A DNA stretch of 64,000 bases from Coriolopsis trogii (taxonomy: Eukaryota > Basidiomycota > Agaricomycetes > Polyporales > Polyporaceae): contig JAHYIO010000037.1 of NCBI GenBank assembly GCA_020543525.1, positions 1,426,001 to 1,490,000 on the forward strand. Reading direction: 5' to 3'. Made by a program: the position numbers and the translations under genes. The notes below the pieces were generated by a model. It made no database searches, was not told the origin of the DNA, and saw only the letters and a list, made by a program, of their open reading frames with translations. Below are positions 1 through 11,819 of the stretch, in pieces (position 1 is the stretch's first letter; the number at the start of each line of letters is the position of its first letter).

Positions 1-910
1 GCTCAAGGACCTGGCCGATGCGGAGGGGCAGGTTGAGCTCGCCGCGACGGTACCAGTTCTGGCTTGGGTCGATGTGCTTGAACTGGAGCGAGGACAGTGC
101 TGTGGGATTGCCTTCGGTCAGAACCATATTAAATCGTGCCAGGAGTATAAGATGCGTACGCATCATGTAGAGCTTGCCTGCGGCGTGAGCGGCCTGGAGG
201 CCTGCCTGATCCTTGGCCGAGCTCACGTTGACAGCACCCTCGCCAATCTGGGGCCATGCCGACTCCCAGCTGAGTACACCGTCGACCACAGGGAAGTTGT
301 TGAAGAAGGTCGCATCATATGCAGGGCTGTTGAAACCAGCGAAGTCGTCAAAGTCGGGAATGAAGAACGGGTCGATGCCTGCAGCCTTGAGGGGATCCTT
401 GAGCTGCGACTGCCATCCTGCGTTGGCGTTGGCGGCACCAAACGTCTTTGCACCGCCGTTGAAAGTGCTGATGAAAGGCCGGCCATCGTGATAGTAGTAG
501 GCGGGGTTGTTGACGTATTGGTTGAAAAGGGGAAGGAAGGTTGATGGCTGGTCGAGGACGTTCATGTCGAAGGAGAAGAAGAGCTTGAAGTCGTTCTGCT
601 GGGCGGCGTCGAAGAGCAGCTTAACCGCGAAGGTGGTGAACTCGGCGTTGGCATCCTGGACGTTCAGAGCGAAGGCATCGAGCCCCATGTTCTTCGCGTC
701 CTGGACGTCCTTGATCGCCTCATCGGCACCACTCATACCACCGATCTATGTTACAAAAGTCAGCATGTGTGTTAATGCGTCGAGCATCGCTCGGTAGAAT
801 GCGCCTACCAAGTAATGACCGAAGACACCCTTTAGGTCTGCCTGGGCGCGGCCCACCAGACCTGCTAGTGTGCTGAAGATGGCGAGGGCGGAAGTTGTCG
901 AGAGACGCAT
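1..910 (-). CDS. GH71 alpha-1,3-glucanase, 3' partial
   Basis: Glycoside hydrolase family 71 enzyme; known members (mutanases) hydrolyse alpha-1,3-glucan of fungal cell walls. Exons on the complement are 910-809, 745-160 and 99 to the window edge, with introns of 63 and 60 bases, so the C-terminus is missing. The first 22 or so residues (MRLSTTSALAIFST, ending near AQA) look like a signal peptide, so secretion is likely. Family-type segments follow: FGHYL joined to IGGMSGADEAI across intron 1, then KDVQDAKNMGLDAF, FFSFDMN, SWESAWPQ and QNWYRRGELNLPLR; the last lies after intron 2, whose splice joins YMM to PLSSLQFKHIDPS. A TATATATA at 950-957 lies about 40 bases upstream of the ATG. Likely roles are turnover of its own wall glucan or attack on other fungi; the sequence does not say which. 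Confidence 0.88.
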
Positions 911-1592
911 TGTGCAGTACGTTGGCCCAAACTACCTCCGAGGTGGTTGTATATATACTCAGTAGCACGAGCGTCACATCCCAGGTCGCATGTCATTTTC
1001 GGAGTCATATCATGATGTCGGCGTTTGTAATCTCGTTCGCATTCGACGAACCAAGCCTACGCGAAGGTCCGTGTCATGTCGGTAGTTTGAAGCTCGACCG
1101 GATATGTTGTCGTCATGCTGAGTGACCCCAGTACGCTTGGCCGGGGGAACTCGTTGGTGTCTAGGCTGAGATGGTCCGCATGGCGAAGCACAGGGAATGT
1201 GTCGAGAAGGAGGTGTGCAGGCATTGCCAGGCAATCATGTGAGGATGCTGCCCGGCAATGCATATGGCCCCAAGGCTGTGTGGCAGTGAGCATCGTCAAA
1301 TTCGTGATGGTCGTCTTGGGTCACCAGATCGCCATCAATGTTTTTCGGTGAGACGCCCATGGCCTCAAACACTTCGTTCCTTACACAGCCACCGTACCTC
1401 GTCCCTTTCTCTGTCTTCTTCCATTTTCCGTCGCTTCGTCCGCTCGTATGGACATTGTCTGCACAAAGACTGACAAGGCCAACATTCTTCACGTACTACG
1501 AGAAAGGACAGACAGAGCATATATGGCTCCTACGGCTGTCGACGGTCTCATAGCACTCCTGCGCTATCCACATCTCGCACGAAACTGCCGCC
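911..1592. other. Divergent intergenic region, GH71 / MYND gene
   Basis: Shared upstream region between the GH71 gene (leftward) and the MYND gene (rightward). Apart from the TATATATA at 950-957 serving the left gene, I see no conserved coding sequence, RNA gene or repeat. Short open frames here have no recognisable motif and overlap one another on both strands. Confidence 0.5.
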
Positions 1593-2373
1593 ATGAATCG
1601 CTCACGCTCATCCTTCTGCTCCAAGCCAGGGTGCACCAAGGCAGCCTCAGATCAAATCAATTGTTCCCGGTGCCATAAGGTCTTCTACTGCGCCCGCAAG
1701 CACCAAATGGCGGTACGTCCAGGACGGGGATCCCCGTCAGAATCACTCAAGCGCAGCTCAAACCTCACCCTCGTCTCCCCAGGACCTCAAACGGCACAAG
1801 GCGCAGTGCACCAACCCCGGCCCTCCTGTCTGCAATCGCCCCGCCCCGCCACTCAACCTCCCCCTCGGCGGCGGAACGTCCGAACCCAAGCGCCCCATCA
1901 ACCTCGTCCTCTTCCCCGCGAGCGGGATACCGGCCACGATCATCACGATGGACTGCTTCCTGCGCGAGAGCCCGGTCTACGTCGGCCTGAGCGAGGACTG
2001 GATCGACCTCCGGACGTACATCGACTCTCCCTCGATCACCTGCGCCGCCGTCGGCCCCGCGCGGGTCCTGAACAAGGTCCGGAGCAGGCTGTACATCGCC
2101 TGGAGCGACACCGCGACGGACGACGACCCCGCCAACCTGTGCGTCGCGCGGTACGCCGACGGCCCGCTCGACGAGGGGCGCAGCGTGTCGTGGCGCGGGA
2201 ACCTCATCGGGTTCCGCCAGCGCGAGCCGGTGAGGAAGCATATCGAGTACGTCGACGTGACGGAGAGGGACGTCGCGACTTTCGCCGCGTTCTTTGAGAA
2301 GCACGGCGAGCATGGGATCACCGAGTGTCCGGACTCGCTCATCCGTCTCTTCTATGACATAGTCGATGACTGA
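1593..2373 (+). CDS. MYND-type zinc finger protein
   Basis: Protein of 236 residues from two exons, 1593-1712 and 1783-2373, joined across a 70-base intron that lies inside the zinc finger (ends QMA, resumes DLKRHKAQC). The N-terminal finger has ligands C9, C14, C24, C27, C33, H37, H45 and C49. In MYND domains the residue at position 37 is normally Cys (C-x3-C); here the codon is CAC, giving His, which could still bind zinc. MYND domains mediate protein-protein contacts. The remaining 185 residues match no domain I recognise, as in many basidiomycete single-MYND proteins. The ATG at 1593 follows GCCGCC, a good initiation context, and no upstream in-frame ATG leads into the finger. Function cannot be assigned beyond the domain. 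Confidence 0.8.
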
Positions 2374-2990
2374 TCACGGCAGTGTCGCGACGATGTGAAG
2401 GTGCAGTCATGGGCTGGCCAGTGGGAGGCCGGACCTGGACTCATGCACGAACCTGTATCACCAGCTCTTCTGTCATATCATGCAAACATCCTGCATTGAT
2501 GTTGAGTGCCAGCCGAGTGTTTTATTTCCCTTTCGCTGCAGACCCTTGAAGACCGCGCTTAGTGACTGTCAAAGGTATTTTTGTCAAGCCACTCACCTCG
2601 GTCGCTGACACAAAGGCTATGTATCGATGACCGACTCCCCTGAAGTTTGAACCAGCTTGGATCCTGATCGGACTGACCACATCATGGAAACCGCCGAATC
2701 TCTGCGGACCGAACATCAAAATCATGACGTTTGAGAGAACTACGCGAAGCAAACATCAGTGGTTGAATAGGTTACGCACTCAATAAAGGCGATGCTCGGG
2801 AACAAAGTGATCTGTCACGCTCTCGTTTCGGTAACCTTGATGTGTGCGCAAGTCCGCGGCCGGACCTGCAGGTCTAAAGGCCGTAATTCGTGTTTCATAT
2901 AGATGTCTTATAGTGTTATAATGTAGTATCCAAGAGTCGGTAGGAAAACTCTTCCGGCACTTTGCATCCCGGTCGTACATCGTCAGTCCC
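2374..2990. other. Intergenic, MYND gene / purine permease (tail to tail)
   Basis: The 3' flanks of two convergent genes. I see no gene, RNA or repeat. Short open frames are not supported by splice logic or motifs. Confidence 0.5.
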
Positions 2991-5190
2991 TCAATCCGCA
3001 TGCTCGTCGTCCTTCTTGGTATGTGGATGCGCCTCCACGTCGACGACCTCTACGACATCGTCATCGTCCTCCGCCTCTTCTTGCGGGAGGATCAGATTCA
3101 GAATGAGAGCGACGAGCCCCGCAACCAAGACTGCAGCACGCCACCAGTCCGTCAGTCCAGTTCACAACGCGCAAGCCGCGATCCGGAGGAGCAAACGACT
3201 CACAAGGTGTGGAGAGCACGATAGTGATGGAGTCAAACAGCCCCTGGAGGCCCTTGTTCGGATTGCGAACGCCGTCAAAGAGGTGCGTGAACACTTCAGG
3301 CGCGAGCAAATCGCCGATGCCAAAGGACATCGCCGCGGCGAGCACAAAGCGGTCTCGGCGCGTGAAGCGGTTGTACGCCAACACACGGATACCCGACGTC
3401 GCCACGCTCGCAAACAGGAAGGTCGTCACTCCCCCGAGGACGGGATTTGGGACTGCGAATGTTAGGAAAGCGATCAGCAATGGGAAGTGAGGCGCGCTGA
3501 GCAGAAAAAAAGAGGGTCATACTGGCTAAGAAGACACCTGAGATCTTGCCGAGGACGCCGAACAGGATGAGGAAGCAGCAGCAGAAACGGCCAGCTGTCC
3601 GGTTTGCACAACGTGTGATAGCGATGACGCCGTTGTTCTGCGCGAAGATCGACAGCGGTGTCACGGTAAAGAGGGCGGACAGGAAGCCGCCGATACCGTC
3701 GCTCTGATGGATATGTGAGATACATGAACTCCATGCAGTAATGTGTTGACATACCAGAACACCACCCTGAATCCGGGTGTCGAACTCCTCGCCATCGACG
3801 GCCACCCGAGAAACTTCTGCTGAGGCTGTGATGTCTCCGATGGCTTCCATCGCCAGGGAGACTGCATATACAGGTCAATAAGAGCAATCCCTGGCAGGCG
3901 GCAAAGTCCTCACTGTAGACAGCCAACATAGGAAGGATAGCGGGTGGATAGACCCCAATCTTGAAGGTGTGCACCCACAAGAAAGTAATAGCTGGAGCGG
4001 TTTTAATGGTGCTACCGTCGATGTACCCCGCCCCTCCTGCGACGATGCATCCCACAGCGAGACCAACGATGACGGAAATGTTCTTGAGGAAAGGTGATCC
4101 AAACAACTCTGTGAGGATGATGCTGACGAAGGACAGGAAGCCAAGGCCGATGAACTCTGGAGAACCCCATGGGAGTGGACGGGGAGCGAAGATGGTAGGA
4201 CAGAGTTGGAAGATGCCCGACTCAGGACGGCTCTGGCAGTCGTTGGAACCTCCACCCCAATTGGGCATACCAGAGCTGCCGATGAGCGAGGCGCCGATCA
4301 TGACAATGACAGTACCGGTGACCATAGGAGGGAAGACGCGTTTGAGAGCTCGTGCAGGGACGAATGACATGAATATTTCGAAGAATGAACAGATAAGTGA
4401 TGTTCCTGCACAAAGATGAGCTGTGCGAATCCTTCTATAGGTCAACTGGGTACGTACCGAGCACCATGCCATACGCATCTGGACACGGTCCCCTTGTGAC
4501 GGTTCCATCTGCGGCTGTTGTGGAAGGACATGTACCGTCTGCGTACATCGCGTTGAAAATCTACGCATGGGTGCTTAATACTATGTTCCATTCGATGAGC
4601 AGATGGATCGTATTTACCGCATTCGCAGTACTCAGAGTCGCAAAGCTGGTTCCGACGACTGTGATCAACCCAGTGCCGAGGTAGTAATTCCTGAAGAGAT
4701 GCAGACGAGACATTTGCACGAGACTCAGAATACCTACAACGGACTGAATAACACACGGACGAATGAACGCAAAGAGCTACTCACCACAACCAATCAAGGA
4801 CGCTGAAATCATGTATGCAGACGTCTCGGGATCGAGATTGAGTGCACTGGCGAAGATGATCGGAGGGGTAATGAGACCAGCAAGCATAGCGAGGGCATGC
4901 TGCAGCCCACTGGAGGCAGCCAGGACGAGCGGGAGGTCAGAGTCGAGGGCATAGAATGGGGGTGCCACGTTTGACCGCTTTCCTTTGCGCCTCCAAGGCA
5001 CAGTGGGGGTACAGAGCCATGCGTAGTCGTAGTCACCAAGCCAGCCATGGCGAGTGGTGAGTTTGCGCTTGAAGTGCCTGACGCCTCCGCCAATGTTCCA
5101 TCTGCTTGACTGGACTGGGGGTGCGGACGCCGTGGAGGACATGGGAGAGATCTTCTCCGGCTGGTCTGTGGTCACGCTGTGGATGGACAT
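2991..5190 (-). CDS. uapA: NCS2 xanthine/uric acid permease
   Basis: Plasma-membrane H+ symporter of the nucleobase-ascorbate transporter (NCS2/NAT) family, resembling UapA/UapC, which import xanthine and uric acid as nitrogen sources. Eight exons on the complement (5190-4785, 4733-4618, 4560-4458, 4405-3914, 3861-3755, 3703-3523, 3452-3204, 3130-2991) keep frame and give 597 residues, close to the 570-600 usual for the family. The NAT signature QNNGVIAITR lies near residues 430-439 and keeps the Q-N-x-G and final T-R. Other family segments are LVLAASSGLQHALAMLAG (first membrane segment), FATLSTAN, AMEAIGDITASAEVSR and IPNPVLGGVTTF, with about 12-14 hydrophobic segments in all. The acidic hydrophilic C-tail (EEAEDDDD...) faces the cytoplasm in the family. 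The A/I and C/G codons split by introns are rebuilt correctly. It is divergent from the SLH1 gene. Confidence 0.93.
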
Positions 5191-5596
5191 GGCTGAGGAA
5201 CGTCGTCCGGGGTGGGTGGAGGAGGATGAGCGGGGTCGGAGAGACTCGAAGAAAGCGGGGCCATGGGACGAGTATATATAAGTTGATGGCGGATACAGTC
5301 TTGATGGACCTGTTTGTTAGTCGAGCTGTCCCAGAGATAAGGCCTAGGGGCGCGCGGGGCTGGAGAACGAGCGATAAGTGCAGGCGCCAGGCGGTGGCGC
5401 CCCGACCGCGACCCTTAGCAGGCAGGAGGCGCTCCGGGCTCTCTGTCCCAGCGCTTGCGACTCTGCATACAGGGGCCTTGAGCTTGACCGCGTCCACCAG
5501 CCTGCACGCCTCTCTCTCCTTTCTACGCCTTCACGGAGCGCATATACTCGATCTAACCACTCTTCCCGGCCACATACCGCTCCTTATCTTCGACAG
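5191..5596. promoter_or_regulatory. Divergent promoter, purine permease / SLH1
   Basis: A 406-base region separates the two start codons. TATATATA at 5273-5280 lies about 85 bases upstream of the permease ATG and reads as a TATA box for the leftward gene. I see no obvious TATA box for SLH1. I found no copy of the UaY-type TCGG-N6-CCGA element known from purine genes of Aspergillus. Confidence 0.5.
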
Positions 5597-8500
5597 ATGG
5601 CTCAATCCTTGGCCAGACACCTGGAGTATCTACTTAGCACCTCCGAAGATTCCGCAGATCGCGACAAACGCCTCCTAGACCAATGGGCAAAGTCGGTCTT
5701 CCGCTCCCCGGATGTCTCCCGTCTGACAGTTTTCATTTCAGGTACACAGTCTCAGGGAGTGGTGCGTCCTCGGGTGGGCTCCGCCCCTCCCCGCCGCTGA
5801 TCTCAAGACTTAGCTGGTTCATCGGCCACTCTGGACCAAGATGAACTCGACCAGGGCGGGGCGTGGCCATCCGTCCTTGCCGACATTCAGAGCTCATCAA
5901 GTGGTACCTCCGACACATCCCATGGTCTCTTACTGTCTGCTCTCTTGTCGTCGTGTGTAATGTCCGAATATATTTCTCTACTACCGTTTACGAACTTGCC
6001 TTCTTCGCTTTGTAGGAAATCGGACCTGCAGCATGTTCTTGACCCGCTTCTGGCTTTGCTCTCAGGACCAAGAGCGAACGATGCCATCTCGGAAGAGCTG
6101 GTGGAAATGATCGGTTTTGACAACATCGAGCTCTCTATGCAATTACTCGAACACCGTCAGGATGCTGTTCAGCAGCTTTCTGCATACCTGCACGGCACAC
6201 AAACCGCAGCTTCACACCAGCCAAATGGGGCTGCGAAGGGCAAGCAACGTGAAAGTATGACAATCCGACGTTCCGATCGTCCAAACATTGCTCAACTGTG
6301 CTCCTAGCTGTACCGTCCAACTCTGACAGTCTTGATCCTGAAGAGGCTCGCAGACGTATGGAAGAGACATTGCGCGCGAATGCTGCTCGACCTCTGTTCT
6401 CAGGTACCGCTGTGAGTCGTCCTGATGCTATGGTCGCACTCGCTATACAGATGATTGTTTCACAAAGCATGACGCGCCAGAGGTGCTCCCGCACGTATAT
6501 ACCTCCGCATCGATGGCGCAAGGTAACCTACTGTCACACTTGGGAACTCGTTATATGTTACCACTAGGTACCACCCGTCACAATTACGAGGTTCGTATGC
6601 TATCTTCAATTTCGACGATGTACAGAATTGCTCATAGGATAGCAGGAATACGAAGAGGTCATAATTCCGCCCGCAAAGGCTGTTCCTCCTCGCGGATCGG
6701 AACGCCTCATCCCAGTATCTGAGCTGGATCCTCTCGCGAAAGGATCGTTCCCGGTGAGCGATGGCTGTACTTTGGCTCGGATTCGCTCATAACACCCTAC
6801 AGGGCTATTCGTCTCTGAACAGGATACAGTCCATTGTGTATCCGACAGCGTACCAATCCAACGAGAACATGCTAGTTTGTGGTAAGTCGAGTCGCTGGTC
6901 GTGGGCGAGTGGACTTTCGCCTAATTCTGAATATTCTCTAGCCCCTACTGGTGCTGTCAGTCAAATAGGATACACTATTGCGCCGCGCTGACACTTCATA
7001 TCAGGGTAAAACGGATGTTGCAATGCTTACTGTCCTGCGGGTAATAGACCAGTACCTTGATCGCAGCGCAGCCTCAGGAAATTTGGCCGCAGGTGTCAGA
7101 CGGGACAAGTTCAAGATCATCTACGTGTAAGCGGTCGCGTTGAGGACCGCTGATAGTTACATGATTGACCCGAGTTTAGAGCACCCATGAAAGCTCTTGC
7201 CGCGGAGATCGTGCGCAAACTGGGCAAGCGTCTCAAATGGCTGGCAGTACAAGTTCGTGAACTGACGGGTACGTTCAGGCATCTTCCGCATTGAATCTGG
7301 TTTGACACACTGGCAGGTGACATGCAGCTCACGAAACAGGAAATAAACGAGACGCAGATCATCGTCACAACTCCAGAGAAATGGGACGTTGTCACCCGAA
7401 AACCGACGGGCGAGGGGGAACTTGCCTCGGTCAGCAGACACTCTTCTGTCGTCTTCGAGCTCGCTGAACAAAGTTGACGAGCAGAAAGTCAAGTTGCTCA
7501 TTATTGACGAAGTCCACCTGCTAAACGACGAACGTGGTGCTGTCATCGAGACAATTGTGGCTCGTACGCTCCGTCAGGTCCGTGTCCTGCGATTTTACGT
7601 TACATGACCTGACTTTGATCATGGCATGCAGGTCGAGTCAACCCAGTCTGTCATCCGTATAGTGGGACTCAGTGCTACCCTCCCAAATTACATCGACGTC
7701 GCAGACTTCCTGAGGTGCGCAAACCGGTCCCATCCACCGCACCTCCCCTGACAATCTTGCAGCGTGAACCGCCACAAGGGACTGTTCTACTTCGACTCCT
7801 CCTTCCGGCCCGTGCCCCTCGAGCAGCACTTCATCGGCGTCAGAGGGAAGCCGAACAGCCCGACGGCGAAGAAGAACCTGGACCGGGTCGTGTTCGAGAA
7901 AGTGTCGGAGCTCGTGCGCGAAGGCCACCAGGTCATGGTATTCGTCCACGCGCGCAAGGAGACCGTCAAGGCGGCCGAGGCGATCAGGGAGGCGGCCCAT
8001 GCGGACGGCATCCTCGACGAGTTCAGCTGCGAGGACCATCCGCAGTATGCGCTGTTCAGGCGGGATATCGGGACGTCGAGGAATAAGGAGATGAAGCAGC
8101 TCTTTGATTTGGGCTTTGGGATACATCATGCGGGTATGTTGAGGACGGACCGGAATATGATGGAACGGATGTTCGAGGCGAGAGCGATCAAGGTGAGTGG
8201 AACGGCTTGTTGTTCCGACTGCTGGTCGGCTGAAGCGTCGTAGGTGCTCTGCTGCACAGCTACTCTAGCTTGGGGTGTCAATTTGCCAGCACATGCGGGT
8301 ACGTTATTTTGCCCTTTGACTGCTTCCGCGGTGTAGCCTTACGCCCCGTTCAGTCATCATCAAGGGCACTCAGGTTTACGACAGCGCGAAGGGCGCGTTC
8401 ACAGACCTGTCTGTCCTCGACGTGCTGCAGGTATTCGGTCGAGCTGGTCGACCCGGCATGGAGACGAGCGGTGTGGGCTTCATCTGCACAGCGGAAGAAA

Positions 8501-11500
8501 AATTGCAGCACTATCTCGACGCCGTCACATCGCAGGTATGTCAGATCCCGTATGCAACAGCGTCCCGCTAAGCCACCCTGTGCAGGTTCCCATCGAGTCG
8601 AAGTAAGTGGCGCGTAGCTACTGCATCAGATTATCTGACAGTCACACAGGTTTGTAGCGGGTATGATCGACTCTCTGAACGCAGAAGTTGCGCTGGGAAC
8701 GGTTGCGAACGTCCACGACGCCGTCCAGTGGCTCGGCTACACCTACCTGTTCGTCCGCATGCGCAAGAATCCCTTCCAATACGGTAAGATGCAAGGCACT
8801 CACGAGGGCGGTCGCCACAACCAGGCTAACACCGGTGACGTAGGAATGCCTTGGGACGAGATCGCCGACGACCCCCAGCTCGGTGCGAAACGCAACATGC
8901 TCATCACGTCCGCCGCGCTGCAGCTCGCCCAGGCGCGCATGATCGCGTTCGACCGCAACACTGGGAGTCTGGTCATCACCGACCTCGGTCGGATCGCCGC
9001 AAAGTACTACATCCGCCACAAGTCCATCGAGATCTTCAACGAGAAGTTCCGTCCGAGGATGTCCGAGGCGGACGTGTTGGACATGCTCAGTCGGAGTACG
9101 GAGGTATGATTTGCTTCGTTTCGCTGTGAGACTGTGGCATCGACTTAGGGTGTGGTACAGTTCGACCAGATCCAAGTGCGCGAGAACGAGCTGGAAGAGC
9201 TCAAGTCTCTCATGGAAATCGTGCCTTGCGCAGTCAAGGTGCGTATCTCAACGGACGCAACCTTTGTTTCTGGAAATTCAGTGGCGATCGCAGGATGGCA
9301 CCGATACCAGCGCGGGTAAGGTCAACATCCTCCTGCAGGCCTACATCTCCCAGTACCGCCCCGAAGACTTCGCACTCGTGTCCGATCAAGCGTATGCGGC
9401 ACAAAACGGCGGACGTATCGTCCGTGCGCTGCTCGAGATCGCCGTGTCCCGCAAGTGGGCGAACGTGAGCGCGGTGTTGATGGGGATGAGCAAGGCGATC
9501 GAGAAGCGGCTCTGGCCGTTCGACAACCCGCTCAAGCAGTTCGAGCTCAAGGCCGACACGATGCACATGCTCGAGCGCTGGGCGGACGACTATACCGTCG
9601 CGGAGCTGGCCGAGATGAGCGCGGAGGAGCTGGGCAAGCTCCTGCACTTGAACGAGAAGCATGGCGCTGCGGTGCGCAACGCGGCGAAGCAGTTCCCGAC
9701 CGTGCGCATCTCGCACCACCTTCGGCCGCTCGGGGCGGATGTGCTCAAGATCGTCGTCAAGGTCGAGCGCATGTTCAACTGGAGCAGCAAGATCCACGGG
9801 CATGTCGAGCCGTTCTGGCTCTGGGTCGAGGACCACGAGGGGACGAATATCATGCAGCTTTCGCACCTCATCTTCAGGCAGATGACGACCGTCGTCGACG
9901 TCGACTTTGTCATCTCCGTCCCGAGCCACAAGCCGCCGCCGTCTGTCACGATCCGCTTCGTGTCTGACCGGTGGATGGGCGCGGAGGAGGAAGTGGTGGT
10001 TTCGTTGGAGGATCTCGTGATGCCGTCTTCGACTGATGCGCATACCCCCCGTTTGGACATTCCCTTCCTGCCTCTGTCTGTTGTTCAGAACCCGGCGCTG
10101 CAGGAGATCCTGTCGCGGAGATTGCACGGGTTCAATGCGATACAGAGTCAGGTCTTTTGGAGTATCGTGAGGACCCGTATGCATGCACTGCTCTGTGCAC
10201 CTACCGGGTGCGGAAAATCGGTCATCGGTCAACTTGCAATATGGTAAGTCCCACCTCCCATAAAATCGTCCTAACTCAACTTTTAAAACAGGGAAACGTT
10301 GCGCGACTCGCCAAACGGCTCATGGTCCCTTGTGGTCGCGCCTCGGCGAAGTGTCGCTCACGACGTCGTGTCCGAGTTGCGGTTGTTTTCGAGTGTCGTT
10401 GATGCCTCCATTGATCCCGTCGGACCAGACCGCCTGTTCGAGAAACCCACTCACAGAACGGTCCGCGTGGTGACGGCAACCGACCTCTTCGCAGCGCTCT
10501 CCCGACGGCCAGACATCAAGCAAGCCCTGACTCGCCTGCGTCTCGTCGTCTGCGAGAACCTCGAGCTCCTCGACGCCGTCTACGAGCTCGGCGTCTCCCT
10601 ACTCCTCCACGCAACTCAACCCTACCCCGTCCGCTTCGTCGGGCTCTCCGCCTCGCTCAACGATCCCGCCGACCTCGCCGCCTGGCTGTCCGTCGACCCC
10701 CTCGCCTTGCACAGCTTCCGCCCGCACGAGCGCGACCAAGCGCTCTCCACCTCCACCCACACCTTCACGATCCCCCAGTCCGCCGCGCTCTTCAAAGCGA
10801 TGGCCAAGCCCGCGCACGCCGCCATCCGCGCCTCCCCCGGCGAGCCCGCGCTCGTCTTCGTCCCCTCCCGCTCCCAGTGCGCCCCCGTCGCGCTCGACCT
10901 CATCACCCAGTGTGCGCTCGAGACCGAGTCTGCGCGCGGCTTCTTGCCCCCCGACGTCGATGTCGCCCGGCTAGAGCGCTACCTCGCACGCCTGCACGAC
11001 GCGGACGGCCTCCGCGATTTCATCACGCGTGGGGTCGGCTTCTTCCATGAGGGCATCGCGCGCGCGGACAGGCTGCTCATGCTCGAGCTGTACGCCGAGG
11101 GCCTCATCCAGGTGCTCGTCGTGCCCCGGGACGCGTGCTGGACGCTCCCCGCGCGCGCGGTCACCGTCGTCGTCATGGGCACGCAGTACGTGTACGTCGC
11201 GCCCGGGAGCGGGAGTGGGGGGAACGACGCCGAGAGGCAGCTGCGCGACTACCCGCTCGAGGAGATCGTGCGGATGCAGGGCAAGGCCGTGCGCCACCAC
11301 GGCCCCGGCCGGTTCTGGTTGTTCTGCCAGGCGGAGGGGAAGGACACGATCACGCGGTTCTTGAACGACGGGCTGCCGCTCGAGTCGCGCCTGCTCGAGA
11401 CGGACGCGCTGCGGACGTGGTACAGGGAGAGGAGGAGGGACGGGTCCGTGGGCGACAAGCAGGCGGCGGTGGACGTGCTGTCGTTCACCTTCCTCGCGCG

Positions 11501-11591
11501 CCGGCTGGTGAGCAACCCGGCGTACTATGACTCGCGGTCGACATCGGTGAACGAGCTGCTCTCGCGCATCGTGGACGAGCTGGACGCGTAG
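5597..11591 (+). CDS. slh1: SLH1/ASCC3-type Ski2-like RNA helicase
   Basis: Helicase of the Brr2/ASCC3 family, orthologous to yeast Slh1, a subunit of the RQT complex that splits collided ribosomes. I resolve 22 exons: 5597-5741, 5814-5952, 6016-6254, 6308-6403, 6451-6590, 6646-6753, 6803-6881, 6942-6955, 7005-7126, 7180-7268, 7317-7429, 7485-7577, 7632-7714, 7763-8192, 8244-8298, 8354-8535, 8586-8602, 8650-8783, 8844-9103, 9161-9238, 9294-10243, 10292-11591; total 1,621 residues. Cassette 1 is intact: APTGAGKT (about 315), DEVH (about 437), [13 protein letters not shown] (about 675), then a winged helix and Sec63 region. Cassette 2 keeps a P-loop APTGCGKS (about 1175), but motif II reads [11 protein letters not shown] is SAS and motif VI is MQGKAVRHH. 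The protein ends in the second winged helix, with no second Sec63 domain. Yeast Slh1 is near 1,970 residues. Confidence 0.9.
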
Positions 11592-11819
11592 TCCATGGGG
11601 TGGAACACGACGATAAGATTGTATAACAATAACTGGAAGCATCATCCGGGGGCCCGGGTAGTAACTGTGTAGCCGTAACTGCGAACTAGATGCAAGACGT
11701 CGACAACTTACATACCCCGGCGGCTTCTATCTCGCGCGTTGTACGCGCAGAGAACACTCCCGCAGCCCATCTGCCACAACTCCTTTTTTTAAGCCGCGGA
11801 CGACAGACGATATAGGGGC

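Noticed and set aside
1765..2313. 182-codon frame antisense to the MYND gene
   Set aside because: The sense strand gives a zinc finger across a valid intron; the antisense protein is repetitive in A, V, R and D.
4320..4345. ACGCGT inside the purine permease as a regulatory site
   Set aside because: A single copy within coding sequence, as expected by chance in GC-rich DNA; similar lone sites occur near 11024, 11132, 19013 and 44396.
9234..10232. 332-codon open frame antisense to SLH1
   Set aside because: Shadow of GC-rich coding sequence; arginine-rich with no motif, while the sense strand encodes conserved helicase and Sec63 segments.
10971..11645. 224-codon antisense frame at the SLH1 3' end
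   Set aside because: Same composition effect; low-complexity R/V/L/H protein with no family.
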